A stretch of 64,000 nt of DNA from Glandiceps talaboti (GCF_964340395.1 NC_135553.1:24796949-24860948); one strand, 5' to 3'; positions 1 to 14,911 are shown, numbered from the stretch's first letter. The notes: generated by a model not told the origin, from the sequence alone. Translations and numbers: made by a program.

Positions 1-3000
1 TTCAATGACACAATTGAGTGTACATAAATTAAAACGTTGATAAAACCATAGACCCTCCATCCAGGGCCATTAGCCATTTCCTGGATGCTATCCGAGTTGC
101 ATCATATGTTACAATAGTCTATTTGCTAGACCTCGGATATTCTTCCGATACAATACGACACACGACCGGACATCGCTATTGAGGATGGAACATGCCAGGT
201 CTAGCAAGTGTCATCAGGATATCAATAACTGCCAATCAGAGAACCACATTAGCGACAAGCACAAACGGAGGACAATAGCTAATTTTTCATGCATATTCAT
301 CTTAAGGAGGGGCTTGTAAAGATAACCACCAATGCATTAACTGAAATGTGTGAATGACAACGTCTACACACTCATCAAACTCACAATTACCATAAACCGA
401 TAAGACATAGTTTAGAATTTCCCAGATGATCTATTTAAAACCTTTGTCATATTTGAAGCAATACTCAGACATAGTCACGCACTAGCAAGCCCTCACTGCA
501 AACTTCGTTCGCTTATAGTATCGAAAGAAAGCCTCAGCATGACTAATGTTACAACCCATACTTTGAGAAGATAAATGTTAATACCATAGAATGCATGCAC
601 TGATGATAACCATTTATACTAGAATATTTAATGTGTTTTATATCTATCTATGCACTTTCACTGGAGTAAAAACATTTGTAAACTCAGTTTGTGCCACTTA
701 AAATAAAAGAAAAGGGCTTATATAATGCTCTTACATGTATAAGGGTGCCATCACCATAATGGCAAAACTGTTATTGGCTAGCGTTATTCATCATCTGAAG
801 GTGTACATTGCGTGTTCAGCGTTCAGCCTGCAGTCTACCTATCATGAGAAGGAAACAAAACAAAACATTTTTAAGTTTACAAGGTTGAAAAGGAAATCAG
901 TGTGGAACTTTTAGCATACCAAAACTTGTAGTTGATAAAAACTTGACATGTCATCTCTGAACTGTCTACAGAGTGTCTCAGAGTGTGATCACAATAGTCT
1001 TGTAAGTCACATAGGAAGCAATTAAAATCATCCTTTAACATCTGCATGTCAATTGGATTTTTCATATCTTTTAGTGAATGCACATATTACCTACTGAGTC
1101 TTGTACCTTTGATGTTCTATTGATCAGTCTGAAAGCCAAATCTTTAAGTGATCAGTGTAGCATTCCTATAGTCTATTACTAGTATATATTTATTCCTGTA
1201 GCTTTCACTTAAATCTCTGCTGTGTGTAGCAGATTACAGCAACCTAGGACGACAGACCAGTTATGTATCTAAGTTGTAATAATTCAGTGCTCTACTAATA
1301 TTATTGCCGTATTTTCTAATTGAATTGATTTGTCGCTCCATAATTCTTGTCAAAGTCTGGTGACTTTCATCACATTCACCTGATTTTTTTAATCGACTTT
1401 CAGAAATTGTGAAATTTCCACAATATGCTATTCAAAACAGTTTTATAGAATACTTGCAGGAACTGACTCATATATAGTTATGGAAAATGTATGACTTTTC
1501 AAGCCCAATTAAGTTGTAGTGACTAAAATCTTTCCAATTCTCAGTACATCAACCATAGTCTGTAAGATACAGACATTTGTGCCACGCTATCACTATCAGG
1601 CAGCACTCATCGTCTCTGGTTAAAAAGCTTGACTAAGGGCTGAACAACATGACCTATCTTACAGTCTACATCAACCACTACAAATGCTGCTTTGCTTAAA
1701 GTCAACAGTATAAATTAGAAAATAATAAAAAGTAAATGTGGTCGTTGGTGGCGTTTCAATAATCTACACTACACACATACAGCACATATTATCAGATATA
1801 CTCTACTTGACACATCTTGTGTGAGTAGCAGAGATCGCCACATACTGCCACCACAAACAGCATATGTACAATACAAGTATTTTATAGTCTAGTCACCAGT
1901 AACATGTCTACTGACTGGATCTGTGACACTATGTTGCTACGTGGTTCACAATGAGTATAACAGCATAAAAGATGCAGCAAATTGACAGTGGCTAGAAATG
2001 AATGCTAAAATGTTGTGTCACACCCTGTACTGTGACTTTATGCATACAGTGTAGCCATATCTACCATACACTGTGCTTACAGTTTTGACTTCCTGAAACT
2101 GATTTCACAATAAAATAATATAACTGATAAAAGGTATATTTTAACATGCAGAGTAACAAGGGTACATGTAGTATTATTAAAAGTCATCCTTTTACAGTGA
2201 AAATACTTTGAAATAGGCCAAAAGTTACCATGTTACCAAGAATCAGACAGGATACATCACATCAAATACATTTGTATGACAAAAGGTCATATTTTTTTAT
2301 TATAATGCCTATGTCATGAACAGTCTAGGTCACCTAGAAAACTTGATTATCGGCGATAGTTATTGGTGCACAAATTTAAACGACCTTGCAAATTTGTTCA
2401 CAATGTTGACCAATGTCCATATCTGGCTAAAAGACAGTTTTATTAACAGCGTCCACATGTAGATTTACAGTCTAAGCTTTATTTAAAAGTTAGCTCAAAG
2501 TCAAACACAAATATTTCAAAACTAGAATATTTTTCACTAAAATAAGAATAATCCCCTTCTCCTCTCCCATCCACAAAAATTACAACAGTTTCTAAACTTC
2601 TCTCAAATTTTAATGTCTTGTCATCGCTGAAACATTTAATCTGTAAGGTACGACATTCATACCACACTTTTGACTACCACTCATGTTTAGAAGCCTGATA
2701 GGGCTAACAGCACAATATATTGAACAGTCTATGAAACATTATACACAAAATGTATTTATTGCTAGTTATGATAATTTCTATACATGGGATTCATCCGTAT
2801 AATGAGGAAGTTTTGAGAGGACTTTACGAGCTAAAATTGATATCTTTTTTCCTGTAACAAAGGACAAACAAGGAAACTGAAAGATATGGCTTAAAATTTA
2901 GTTTCATAGCTGTCATAGTTGATAATATTATACTAGTCATCGTCACAAGCTCATTCAGAATTGAGTCCTTCTTTATGACACTTCCGCAGTTGACTTCATG

Positions 3001-3260
3001 CATCATGGCATACAATTTATTGACTTGGGAAGGTAATGTACGATTTTCTGAAAACTTTAACAGTTTTGAGTGTTGCAATAATTAGTTTATTATAGAGATA
3101 TTGAATTATAGCTTTATAGAAATATTAGATTAATTAACAGTAGTAACTGCAGACAACTCATATTTTATGTATATACTATGAGTTAATAGCCAAATATCGT
3201 GATTGCAGAGGTGTTCAAAATATGAATATGTTCAAAATATGAATTTGAATATATTCAGTG
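1..3260. other. Non-coding stretch, no gene seen
   Basis: AT-rich sequence with stop codons scattered in all frames. No open frame here resembles a known protein or has a convincing splice-bounded exon. The longest open frames (under 90 codons) have low-complexity or random composition. An exon of an unfamiliar protein could be missed. Confidence 0.5.
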
Positions 3261-3264
3261 ATCA

Positions 3265-3297
3265 CTTGTCTTGTCTTGTCTTGTCTTGTCTTGTCTG
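3265..3297. repeat. (TTGTC)n pentanucleotide microsatellite
   Basis: About six consecutive copies of a TTGTC-type pentamer. No gene context. Confidence 0.85.
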
Positions 3298-3541
3298 TTA
3301 CTGCACAAAATGCCAGATGTGGCTATACACGTACAGTTTGTCACTTGGTACAATTGTAGCTTCTCCAGTCAGCTGTCATTCTTGTATGGGATGGAAAATT
3401 GGAATGAGCTTAAAACTTAAATTGCATTGTACAAATGTAGCTTCTCCAAGGAAATGTATATAAAGTTAAAAAATTGGAGTGAAAGAATTATAAATACTTT
3501 GAAATATCCTTGCCTATCGTTTGAAAAGTGATTGGGATCGG

Positions 3542-3571
3542 ATACATACATACATACATACATACATACAT

Positions 3572-3602
<31 letters not shown>

Positions 3603-3621
3603 TACACACACACACACACAC
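3542..3621. repeat. (TACA)n / (CA)n microsatellite
   Basis: About twelve TACA units pass into CA dinucleotides. Read on the minus strand this makes a Cys-Val/Tyr-Val open frame that is purely a repeat artefact. Confidence 0.95.
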
Positions 3622-4007
3622 CTAAATATACCCCATTTACAAAATTAAAATTAAAAGCAATGTGGTGAAACTAAAACTTCTAAGTTCTTGAATGATTATC
3701 ATAAATTTTCTCATAAACACACAAAATCCATGCTGTATTATTGTACACTGTGTATTACAGCATGGTTATGAGATCATTTAACCGTAGCGTGGACACCAGA
3801 CTTCCATTGGAAAGTGTATGTATTATGAGAAAAGCATACACAAAAAAATTGGATAAGTTTATAGGAGCATTATGTACATACCTACATGCACAGAGTAGCC
3901 AGCAAAACAAATACAGTTACTGTACTTATCACCCTAGACTGCTATAAATGATAGCTGTCTGACAAGCCTGGTCATGCCATCCTATCCAAAAAATAACACA
4001 AAATCAA

Positions 4008-4019
4008 TAAGTCAGTCAG

Positions 4020-4051
<32 letters not shown>

Positions 4052-4062
4052 GCAATCGATCC
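4008..4062. repeat. (TCAA)n tetranucleotide microsatellite
   Basis: TCAG units followed by about eight TCAA units, then decayed copies. Confidence 0.9.
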
Positions 4063-5559
4063 ATCAGTTTATCAAAGAAATACACAAAGTACTAACAAAC
4101 AACATTTTGTTTAGTTGCACTACCAGATTTATTGTTTCAGAACAAATTTATCATCAGCCCAATCTACCTGTCAATGTCTACTTGATCACTATAGGCATCG
4201 GCGTACTCTCCTCAACACCCTCAAACCTTTGATGAATGTGTCATTGTATAGTTTTCTGATCGACACCCAAAACACACAGGTTTTGTTTCACTACTCAAGA
4301 AATTTTACAAAATCAAATTGTCTCTTGCTAGAATTTATGATGCATTGGAATAAACTTTGTAAAATGAGTGTACGTCAGACTTCTCTGTTCCTATTACATA
4401 TTTCTATTTGCGTTACCTTTGTACATACATAACAATACACATATTTTAAAAACTCCAAGTACTAGCCAGTAATGTCAAGTGATCTAGAATGCTGCAACTT
4501 TACAGCTTAAACATTAAAACTATTCAACTTTTTAGTACAGCCACTTCCTCCTTGTAGAAACTGTTAAACGCTGACTAGAACACAACCAAGGTCTAGACAA
4601 GACGACACAACAATGCCTTCATGTACTAGCCCAAAGGCTTGATAATCTTATTCGGGTGAATTACATATATTCATGAAATGCAAGTCTCTGGGTAGTGTTG
4701 TATTAGGCCTCCAGGGTATATGTACTGTGATAGTCCAGATGCTACCCATGGTATTGAATCATCTCTTCACAGAGAGAACTTGAGATTCATGCAGTGCTCT
4801 GGATAGCACTACTAGTGCTCTGAAGGCTGCAGAGCAAAGCCAAAAGATGAGAGTACTTGTAATATCAAAACTTTCAAAACTTTCAAAAAGCCCAGTGGTC
4901 TAGTAGCTACATTGTAGACAGTACGTGGTCTCTGGACTACCTTTGACATTTACAAACTATATTTTCTTACTACATGAAGGTAAATTTTATAAAACTGACA
5001 ATATTCTGTCATAAACAAATTTGATACTTTAATGAGCACACTCCATTAACAAGCTCTTTAATAGCTCTATTATTATTGCACTGTAATGTATAATAGCTAT
5101 AAAAAGAAATAAAAAAACCCCTTAATACTGACACATTTATACTAAATTTGTACTGTACTCCATTGTTTCTTGCCTAGACTTGGGATTGAAATCTGATATC
5201 AATGGTGATTTATGATGTTAAAATCAAAGCCCACCTGTTCAGGTACTTTGCCAATAAAACTGTTAAATATAAAAAAAATTCTGTCTACCGGTAATTACTT
5301 GTATGATGGGATGGGTCCAGTGCAGGAGTAATTACCCCAACACACTTCCAATGGATAACCCCTGCACACAGTTACCTTTAGTTAACACATAAAAAAACCC
5401 AAGTACGAATGTAAAGTTACAAGTGTCTGCTGGCCAATTATATCATGTTATGTTTCATTTCTAAGTTACTGTGTTGTAGATTTTATTAGGCATGTAGCCT
5501 AGTCTGGATGCCAATGTGGCATTGAATTGTTTTTCTAAAGAGAAATCTTTTAAGATTCA

Positions 5560-6010
5560 ATAAAGGATAGTACTGTAGACTATGGGTAGCCCTGAGACAT
5601 AGGACTTGGCCATCTGACACATACTGACTTCCAACAACATTGCCAAGTCAGATAGCCAAGTCTCTGGGCTAAGCTTACCGTAAAGTATTAAAAGAGACTT
5701 GTTGTAATTCTCAAGCATGACACACACAGTCACCTGAATACTACTCAAATCACAAACAACAACAAAACTTGAGAGTATTTTAAACAAAGATTTCATAGTC
5801 TTGAGAGAAAGAACACAAAGAATATCATTTTGATATTTGTTTCTTGATATTAATTTTAAAATCAATTACAAGGGTTGTATACAGTAGAGAACTGAAGTCA
5901 GTGTGATAGCCTAGAGATTTGGCCATCTGACACAGCATACTGATTTTTGTTCCAGTAAATGACATGTCAAGCCAAATAGTCAAGTCACTTGGTGCCATGT
6001 CTATTATAGA
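5560..6010. mobile_element. Two related fold-back (MITE-like) elements
   Basis: The segment 5580-5675 is an imperfect inverted repeat. Its left arm begins TAGCCCTGAGAC and includes TTGGCCATCTGAC. The right arm, reverse-complemented, gives TAGCCCAGAGACTTGGC and then TATCTGAC. A diverged relative lies at 5905-5995 with the same GGCCATCTGACAC core and an inverted partner. Fragments resembling the core recur near 28090 and 40500. No transposase is visible, so these look like short non-autonomous elements. The family name is unknown. Confidence 0.55.
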
Positions 6011-6464
6011 CTATCTACAGTCTCAGGAGCATCGCTAGCAAAAAGGACTGTGTTGTAACAGTAACACGTCAATGAATTATTAGCCCTATGTAGTCAATGA
6101 CGGTGGCACAGTACAAGGATATTCAAGTACAATTATGCGGTAGATATTGATACATAGAAAACAGCACTTTCTGCTAGCGACACTCCCAAGAACGTGGAGA
6201 GTCTATGGCCATTAGTGCCATTGCAGAAGAGAAACAGAAACAGACAAACAATTGACATTGAAAGACAAATGTAACATAGATGTTGTTTTACTCTGCCTGT
6301 TAACAGTGTCAAACTCAGTAATGTTGTCATGTTAGGGAGAAAAACATTGCAAAGTTTACTCTCACGACCCTCCTTAATAGTAGTTATGATGACTTTGCTT
6401 GCTGTAATAACAGTAGGTTTAGTGAGTTTATACCACTACATTGTGTGACTTAGTGCTCGCTTTG

Positions 6465-6765
6465 CAGAGTTCTAGAATGTGTACTAGTATAGTCACAGAT
6501 CAAGTCATGTATGATGTAGACTGGCTACAGAGTTCTAGAATGAGTGCTAGCAGAGTTCTAGAATGAGTGCTAGCATAGTTACAGATCCAGTCATAGAATG
6601 AGTGCTAGCATAGTTACAGATCCAGTTATAGAATGAGTGCTAGCATAGTTACAGATCCAGTCATGGGTGGTACGGAATTCTACAATGAGTGCTAGCATAG
6701 TTACAGATCCAGTCATGGGTGGTACGGAGTTCTACAATGAGTGCTAGCATAGTTACAGAGACTGG
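6465..6765. repeat. Imperfect minisatellite, about 30-50-bp units
   Basis: The phrase GAGTGCTAGCATAGTTACAG recurs about five times, alternating with GATCCAGTCAT and, in two units, GGGTGGTACGG. Unit length varies because subunits are gained or lost. Confidence 0.9.
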
Positions 6766-8036
6766 CTACAGAAGGTCTGAAAATAAACTTCAGAGAAACA
6801 AACAAAAGCTCAGAGTCCAAAGCTTAGACTTGAAGCTATCACATTAAACAGGCTAGGCTATCCATTAGCAATTACTCAGTACTGAAAAAATGACTGTATT
6901 AATTATCATCATTCATGGCATATAGTAAACAAATAAGACTGTATGACAAACATGTACAATCCTTGATACAACACTTAAGTAGCATGTACACTTATCAATA
7001 TCCATACATAGAATAGTTTTTTTCAAATTTCATACTCACACTACAACAAGCATCAGTACACAACCACTGCTCTATAGATAACCCAATTTCAACACATTGA
7101 TCGCCTGCCGACATAACAACGGCACCAGGTAAATGCATTTATTACCGTCACTTTCCACAAATCATGAAGTTTTGGAGGAGACTTGTACAAGTAAACAACT
7201 CGAGTGTGACACATTCTACGTGACAAAATGTTGGAACATGATAAATTCTGCTTTTACTCTGTGGATATGATTTTGGTGAGGTTGTAATCAGATTGACAAA
7301 CTTGCAAGGACCTGAACATGGTAGGTCAAGTGGGCATAGTGGTTTGTAAATTTACAGAGGCTGACAAGGTACATGTCAATTTTATCAATATCTCTCTATT
7401 CATGCACTATCCATTATACACGTACTCACTTAGGGGCTTCACACTAGAGATATTTAGAGTGCTCTAAGTGATTAAAGATTATCAGTATTAAAAGTTCGTT
7501 ATTGAAAATAGAAAACAAAGTTTAACTCGCCAAATATTGTGATTTCCTAATAGAATGGAATCATCAAACACATGGAAGGTCTATATTAAGGCAACCTTTC
7601 ACATAGGAATAATGTCATTAGCTTAAAGATTAACTTGTTAAAAATATAGATAACAGACAAAGTCTGCAACACATTCCACCAGTCCTAAAACTACTCTGAG
7701 GGATTTTAAAGTAAAACACAGCCTCTCTTAACTAAAAGGGTTAAAAATAATACTTTATAAAGTATGTTTAGCTTAAACGTAAATAGTTCATATCTGTTTC
7801 AAATTAGACAGATAGGTAGAAGGAAGAAAAGAATAAACAGGTAAATAATCACAAGTCAAAAATTAACCCCAAAAAGATAGTCTTTGAATAATTAGTGTCT
7901 GCCACTTCCAAGGCTTGTCATTATCAAAGTATATGACATTGGGGAATACTCATCAACAGGTATACCAGGCTCAAAGTTCCTGTGACAAAGCAGAGATCGG
8001 TATGTTTATTTATTCCTTCATGAAATTCATGATGGG

Positions 8037-8245
8037 ACATTAATTTATAACTCCTTGTCTTGATCAAGCAGTGTGTTCCCTAGTTGATAAAATTCAACAT
8101 ATTTGTGACATTAATTTATAACTCCTTGTCTTGATCAAGCAGTGTGTTCCGTAGTTGAGACAGTTCAACATATTTGTGACATTAATTTATAAATCCTTGT
8201 CTTGATCAAGCAGTGTGTTCCCTAGTTGATACAGTTCAACATACT
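8037..8245. repeat. Three tandem copies of a ~70-bp unit
   Basis: GACATTAATTTATAA..CCTTG followed by TCTTGATCAAGCAGTGTG recurs three times at roughly 70-bp spacing with few substitutions, so it is a recent small tandem duplication. No coding potential. Confidence 0.9.
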
Positions 8246-8710
8246 TGTAACTTAGCACTGGTGAGTCACACAAATGTCATACTTAAATTGAATAATTTGT
8301 AAAAATGTTGTAATTTGAGAGTGAGAACTATGTACAAATGGTTAAAACTTCTTTCTACAAAGACAGACTGAGTATATATCATGAGGTAGAAGTGTGACAT
8401 ATATTTCAATATCATGAATATGTCTACATCCCGGGTCTACATGGGGCTAACCTAGAGTCAAGTCATGTGGGCAAATGACAGCCAAAGTTTTGAAAAAGTT
8501 TCAGTCACAAACTTAAAGTTTTATTACTATCTGCACATGTGTATTTATTTGTCTTTTCTTCTTGAAAATATTGTGACATTTTCAAAAACTATTTTCCTGT
8601 TACATAACTCGTTAGATTGGATAGACAAATATATGCAAATTAAGTTACAGGGGCAGCATCAATACAATAACCCAGACGCTCATTTACCTATTTACCCTGC
8701 TATATATTGA

Positions 8711-11160
8711 GGCATTTAGTTGGTAATTAACAAGACAATTGGTCACCTTGAAGGCAGTTTTGCTGGAGTCAAGGCATGAGTCAAGTTTAAGGGCTTTTTT
8801 TATGGTATGGGAGGAAACATTTCATGTAGTGGTTGTACATAACAATTGAGTAATCAGTATGTATCTTTAGTACCTGCTTTGCCAACATATTTCACTATAA
8901 AGCTTTGGTGACAATTCTCATTTTCCAGCATTACGTGTAAATGAAGAGAAAATCCGCCTATAATTGGGCATTTAAAATATCAAAACCTACGCACCATGAA
9001 ACAACCACCTTTCCAAATGGGCATTAGTTTATCAGATGTTTATATAAACATTGGACAGCAGGACAGGAGTGCTGTCAGATTCAGTGGAAACTGTATACAA
9101 TTAAAGCAATATATGTTACTAATCTAATACACAAAGTTGGCAATTCCACCCGAGAGCCATTCAAATATACAACACTTCCTGTAAACAATCTACTAAAATA
9201 GCAGATATACTGTAAATGAATAATGTGTAGTATGTTGTAGGTACTGCAGCTATCAATGGAGATAAGGAACCACATATTGGCACACCTAGTATAATATAGG
9301 CTGAAACACAAACAACTTGTTGAACTGTTCACTTTGGAGTGAGTGCAATTGCATATACAATGTACAGAACATGACAACATGTTATTAAATTATTATCAAT
9401 ATCAGTTCATTTGTTATAATAATTTGATAATCTTATTCATAATTTGATAATCATAGTCATAATTTCAAAGACTAGTAAAACTCAATACAGCGAGAATTTG
9501 ATACTTCAAGGCCTGTGTACTTGAGTACAGGATGTTGACAGCCAGTGTGATGTACCATGTAAAATAGTAATTTGAGTATGTTCAGTGAAAAATATATTTC
9601 AAATGAGAAATAGAAAGAAAGATTTCTTGTCCATTTTGGTAAAGAAAATAAATATACATTTTTCTGCTATATGTGAAATAACATATTTTGAACAAATATA
9701 GACATATCTTTTTTATTAAATTTTTTGTCAACCACACAATGCTAAACTACCTTTGATCTCAGGCCATTTTTTGTGGTATGATATTATAATGCACCTGTGC
9801 TACCTAACTGCAGATGTAAGTATCTCATTGGTAGAAATTAGCTACAAGTTTCGAATTAGTGTTTGGTGTGGTACTAAAATTAAGTGGACAAGAGAGGAAA
9901 GTGGGTGAAGTAAACATTATGAACCACAAGAAAAAACATAAAATATTCCTTGAATAAAGTTGGCTTGTAGTACAGTCACGACTAATATATTGGTTGGGTT
10001 ACATTCAAACTGTTTACTTGGGATTACTCAGGATCATTTCCTGACTGTGTGACACAGCATTCTAGTACATGTATATAATACAGGCTACCTCTATTCAGGT
10101 ATGGTACAACTAATTAATACAGCCAGTGTTTTTGCTAACGGTTGGTAAAATATACCAGAGTTCACAACTCTCATTACTGAGGTTCCCATATAGACACTTG
10201 TGACACGAGATATGTGTCAGAATATGATAAAATATAGATAATATTGATGTATTGGCCAATAATATGTGAAGGGTGTTTAATATATATAACACGGGTTCAC
10301 ACACCACTTATATTTCACAGACATATTATCGGCCAAAATACATCAATATCATCGATATGTTATCATGTTTTGAAATATATCTCAGGACACAAGTGTCTTT
10401 TGGTTCCTAATTTTGATAATTTAATCACAATAACCTTTCTATAGCTGTGGACGTCTCCGATATTTCACTATGTAATTTCCCCAAATTTTGAAAACAGAGT
10501 GACATTGCAAAGAATATCAAAACTGTCAACAAGCTAGCGCACTACAAGGTGACATACCTATATCACTAATGTTCACAGACAGCAATGTGTATCTAAATTT
10601 ACTGTTTACTTTACATAAGGTTGATCTGTGCAGTACGTGACATCAGAACCAGTTATCTGATTATTAGCAATTCATAACATAAACTTTGAGGTAAATAGCA
10701 GAGTTTCATACTGTAGCAGACTTCATGGTTATCCAGATCTTTTCAACCATTTCACACATGAATGTGGCTTTATATCAGATACTCTGCCAGATACTCTGCA
10801 TGTTATCCACAGCTGTCCTGTTCTGCTGTACAAAGAAATAGTCCTGCTTGTAAACAGTGAGTATAGGACTTCTCTAAACATTAAGTTTCAAAAGAAGAAA
10901 ACACAGGTCAGAATCAATTCCTGAATTTAATACTCTGTCTGCAAGCAGAATTAAGAAAGAAATGACATGTATATTAAATATATACATTCAGGTAAACCTG
11001 GAACAGTTTCCATTTTGAGACATTTCAGGTCCCAAGATCAAGGACAGCAAGCTTATAGGTTCATGGTTAGTTTAAGATATACTACAAAGTACATGTCAGA
11101 CTGATCAGTTTGAAAAGCATTTGAATATATAGTTACATATATATACAGTCAATTTGGATA
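8711..11160. other. Non-coding stretch, no gene seen
   Basis: No recognisable protein, RNA gene or long repeat. Short related phrases (AATTTGATAATC) occur twice near 9420-9450. Confidence 0.45.
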
Positions 11161-11164
11161 TTAA

Positions 11165-11300
11165 ATCAAGGAATTTGAACAACTTGAAAGTTATTGGTTT
11201 GTGTACAGGAATTTGAACTACTTGAAAGTTATTGGTTTGTGTACAGGAATTTGAACTACTTGAAAGTTATTGGTTTGTGTACAGGAATTTGAACTACTTG
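11165..11300. repeat. 38-bp tandem repeat, about 3.5 copies
   Basis: The unit contains GAATTTGAACTACTTGAAAG followed by TTATTGGTTTGTGTACAG. Copies are nearly identical. Confidence 0.9.
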
Positions 11301-12221
11301 AATCCTATATATGCACACAAAGGTAGGACAATTTACAAGGGCTGTCAAAGTAGTAAATAACACATGGAATATGAAACATGTACAGAACCACACAGTAGAG
11401 TCAGTGACATTCTAATATCTTGTTAAAATTAATAATCTTATCAAAAAGCTGTGCTCATAATATAAGACACACACAAAAAACTTGCAAATAAATCTGATGT
11501 TGTTTGAGAAATTCAAGAAGATCTAGCTATTCATGTAAGAGTTGATATACCAAAAGAGTTGCAGGAATGTTTAGGTACTCACAGACAATAATGACTAGAC
11601 AACCTGTGACACAGACAGACATAAGTAGTAAATGAAGTAGAAAAATGTATTATTGACTTTAGAGTAAAACTCAGGCAAAGGTAATACATGTAATATGTTA
11701 CAAGGTGACTGTGGTATTTAAAAACAATCTGTACAGTTTCTATACATCTTGGTTCTGTTAAGAACAAGATGAGTAATGGTTAATTAACCTACGTTATTGT
11801 TATGTTAGACCACAAAGATCCACTGCACATGAAGCATTAAATAAAGTATAATGCTTGTAGAACTAAGTTTGCAAGATATGCTATTTCCAAACGAAAACAT
11901 TACTATTTTCTTATGTTTGCACCTTCTGGTTTTAGAGATGTCAAAACACACATGAAAATGCAGTGATTCCACAATGCTACTGAACGTGGACTGTTTCAAA
12001 ACTGTATGTTTTTATTCAAAAACAGAGTCCATAAAATGCAGCAATAACAGAAAGATTCTTAAATGGAGACATAATGTACTTGACTAGAAAATGTACTGTG
12101 TATAAGACTAGCGTGTTCTGATAGACATAACTGTACAATTAAGACTAGAAAGTTTAATGCGGTAGACAACTTTGTAGCAAGAAAGTTATGGTAGATTTAC
12201 TGTGCTAGACTAAAAACTCAT

Positions 12222-12223
12222 TT

Positions 12224-12255
<32 letters not shown>

Positions 12256-12256
12256 G

Positions 12257-12288
<32 letters not shown>

Positions 12289-12289
12289 T
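12222..12289. repeat. (CA)n microsatellite with CG interruptions
   Basis: CA dinucleotide tract with a central CACGCG-rich interruption, an alternating purine-pyrimidine stretch capable of Z-DNA. Confidence 0.95.
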
Positions 12290-12299
12290 TTTGCAATAC

Positions 12300-14170
12300 A
12301 TATAATGCACTACTGAACTTCAGTTCAATTATGCCAATAAAACCGCCTCTCCATACCAAGATAAATTTGTTCACATATGGAATGGAGGTTGTTCCTCAGA
12401 GTTGGCTCAAACTTGTAGGCTTGCTGAAGTCTTTCTCACCAAACACCATTATGTTATAAATGATACACTTGCGTGATTAACCAAGATTAGTTTGTCAGGG
12501 TAACTGAGGAGGTGGCTCAGAGAATAATTCATGGTGACAGTTTGACATGAATGTACATAGGAATTCTAAACTAAAAGTGTGCTAAATATGCAAGACATCC
12601 CATGCTAATGATGTTAATATAACAGCCAATCACAAATAGTCTGTTAAGATTGTTATCAGCCAATGAGCAGTGAGAAAAGCACACCTGTAAACTTGTCAAC
12701 ATTGGTATTTATGGTACTAGATCAATATCTTCATTCAGATCTACACAGATAAACTGATAGAATGGCCAATACAAACTAAAATAAAACACAGACTCAGGCA
12801 GTCAACTGGTGGAAATTTGTTTCCTGTCGGTAAGCACTCCAAATTTCTTAAATTGACTTTGTAATGTGACGATAAAATGAAAATGAAAATATCTTGAATC
12901 TATAACTTATGATTGCAGTTGAGTATGAAAACACTTTGTGAAAACTTAAACATTCATTTGTTTCATGAAAATTCTCAATTTTTTAAATTCAGTTTTGCAA
13001 AGTGCAAACTTTGATATTTGAATCTCAGTAGATATTACAGTTGTAAGTATTGTAAAACTTCATTAAAACCAGTAGAAACTTCAAACAACTTGTCTTTAAT
13101 ACTTGCGGCAAGCAGTTCCAAATTATCTAATGAAGGTTATTTTTATTACATGCAGAAAATGTTACCTTGTCCAAATATTTCATCTAACATATTTGTTTCA
13201 ATCGTGAGCATTGATTTAGAAACATTTAGAAAAAAACATTCAGCAATATGATGATATATAAACTACTAGATAAGTGAACAATGTTGAATACGTAATTAGG
13301 TACATGTATACCAATCAAAAATATGCTTTTGTGATCATGTCATGTTATGATATTACTTTGTTTACATTATTTGAGATATCCTAGTCTGTTCAGAGAACAA
13401 AGTGCACAAATTATTCAAAAATTCATCGGTAATATGACTTTACAAAATGAAGTGCTTAGACTCCATGTTTGCTGGTAACTTTGGTTACAAAATGGCCGGT
13501 AGTAAACAAGAGTGCTATGACGCTAGCTTCACAGTAGACTTTAACTTGTAAGATACATCATATCCCTCAATCCTAAATAACATCCTGACATGGTGTATCT
13601 TAACAACTAGCTTCACTCATACAAACTTAGTGTTCTGTTAATATATCACAACTATGTGTATAGTAATATTTATATACAGAGCCTCAACTAAATGCTTAAA
13701 ATCTAAAACTTAAATATGCCAAAGGTTTAACTGTCTGCTCTCAGCACTCAACAAAGACACCATAAAACATTTCATTTGTATTTTTTTTTCTTTGACTTGA
13801 ATATTTCACATTTAAGCAGGGTACTTTTGTTGTTAATCATTAAAAATTTGACAAGTATAAGCACTGATATGTAGCCATTCATACACTATATGTTGATAAT
13901 GAAAATATTCCACAGCTGTGAATTTTGGTGGAATTCCCATAATCTGCTTTCATGGTGTGGAGGAATTATGTCAACTTTATCCAATTTTGGTTAAAAATTG
14001 TCAAAACAGCTGGTGAACATGTCTCCTTCCATTGATATAAAAGAAAACTTTTGACCCCCGATTAGGAATTTACTCCTGTTTTGCTCAACTTGTAGTTTTT
14101 TGAGAGCAAACAAACGTCTCCCTGGTAGAGAAAGAGGATGAACTGTAAGTTCAAATAATACTTTAAGTTG
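12300..14170. other. Non-coding stretch, no gene seen
   Basis: Low-GC sequence without recognisable exons or long repeats. Confidence 0.45.
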
Positions 14171-14172
14171 AA

Positions 14173-14344
14173 TTTAAAGGCCCAGTATAGATTAGGATTA
14201 AACTTGAAGTGTGAAAAATAATTTTCAGGTAGAGCTATAAAATAGTTGGTCAAGATCAAAACAATAATCCTATGTAATCTTTATGACTCCAATGATAAGA
14301 TAATAGGAATGTCAGAACCTGGGATTCAAACCCTGGGGTTTAAA
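14173..14344 (-). mobile_element. Short DNA-transposon-like element (copy 1), TTTAAAGGCC ends
   Basis: Both ends carry TTTAAA-type sequence in inverted orientation (TTTAAAGGCCCAGT at the left, CTGGGGTTTAAA at the right). The reverse complement aligns along its whole length with 31184-31349. Conserved blocks are CCCAGGTTC, TTATCTTATCATT, GAGTCATAA and the GGGCCTTTAAA terminus. Length is about 170 bp with no coding capacity, so it fits a MITE, perhaps with TTAA-like targets. A block resembling a tRNA B box (GGTTTGAATCCC) leaves a SINE origin possible. Confidence 0.6.
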
Positions 14345-14911
14345 ACATTTATTGAAGTATCTATTTGGAGCATATTGAAAATATTTGAGTCTTCAGAATT
14401 GTGAGTTGAATTTGTTTGAACAGTTATCTGATGAAATCAACATTTCAAGTTATTGGCTTCAATTATACCACTGTAGTTTAACTCCACAGATCAATACACT
14501 CATTAAAGTGAATTATTAGGACATTAACTTTCCTAATGAGGTATTGTAAATAACAACCTGTAACCAAGATATGGTACTACCCTGTAGACAAAACTTGTGA
14601 CTTTGTGTGGTAGAAGTGTTGATCTGTTGAAATGAAAATTAGTAACATACTGTATATACTTACATTTGAATCAACTCACATTTATTCATTGTATATGTAA
14701 CACTTGTGTAACTTGGTTCTCCTGATGACCAGACATGGAAAGGAAAAGGAGAGAGAGAGGGAAAGTCATTAATTAAGGAAGCCAGCCTAGAATCTATGCT
14801 AATGTAGGGTGTTTCATTTCTAACTTTTTGCCAGACAAGTTTAGAAAAGTGAGTGACATGATTCAAGGCTATCAGAAACCTTTTGCACATGTTGATCTAG
14901 TACAAAGACAT

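Noticed and set aside
3417-3617. Minus-strand Cys-Val/Tyr-Val frame
   Set aside because: Translation of the TACA/CA microsatellite.
14300-14345. A tRNA gene, because of the GGTTTGAATCCC block
   Set aside because: No A box, acceptor stem or anticodon arm can be folded around it; it is part of a repeated transposon-like element.
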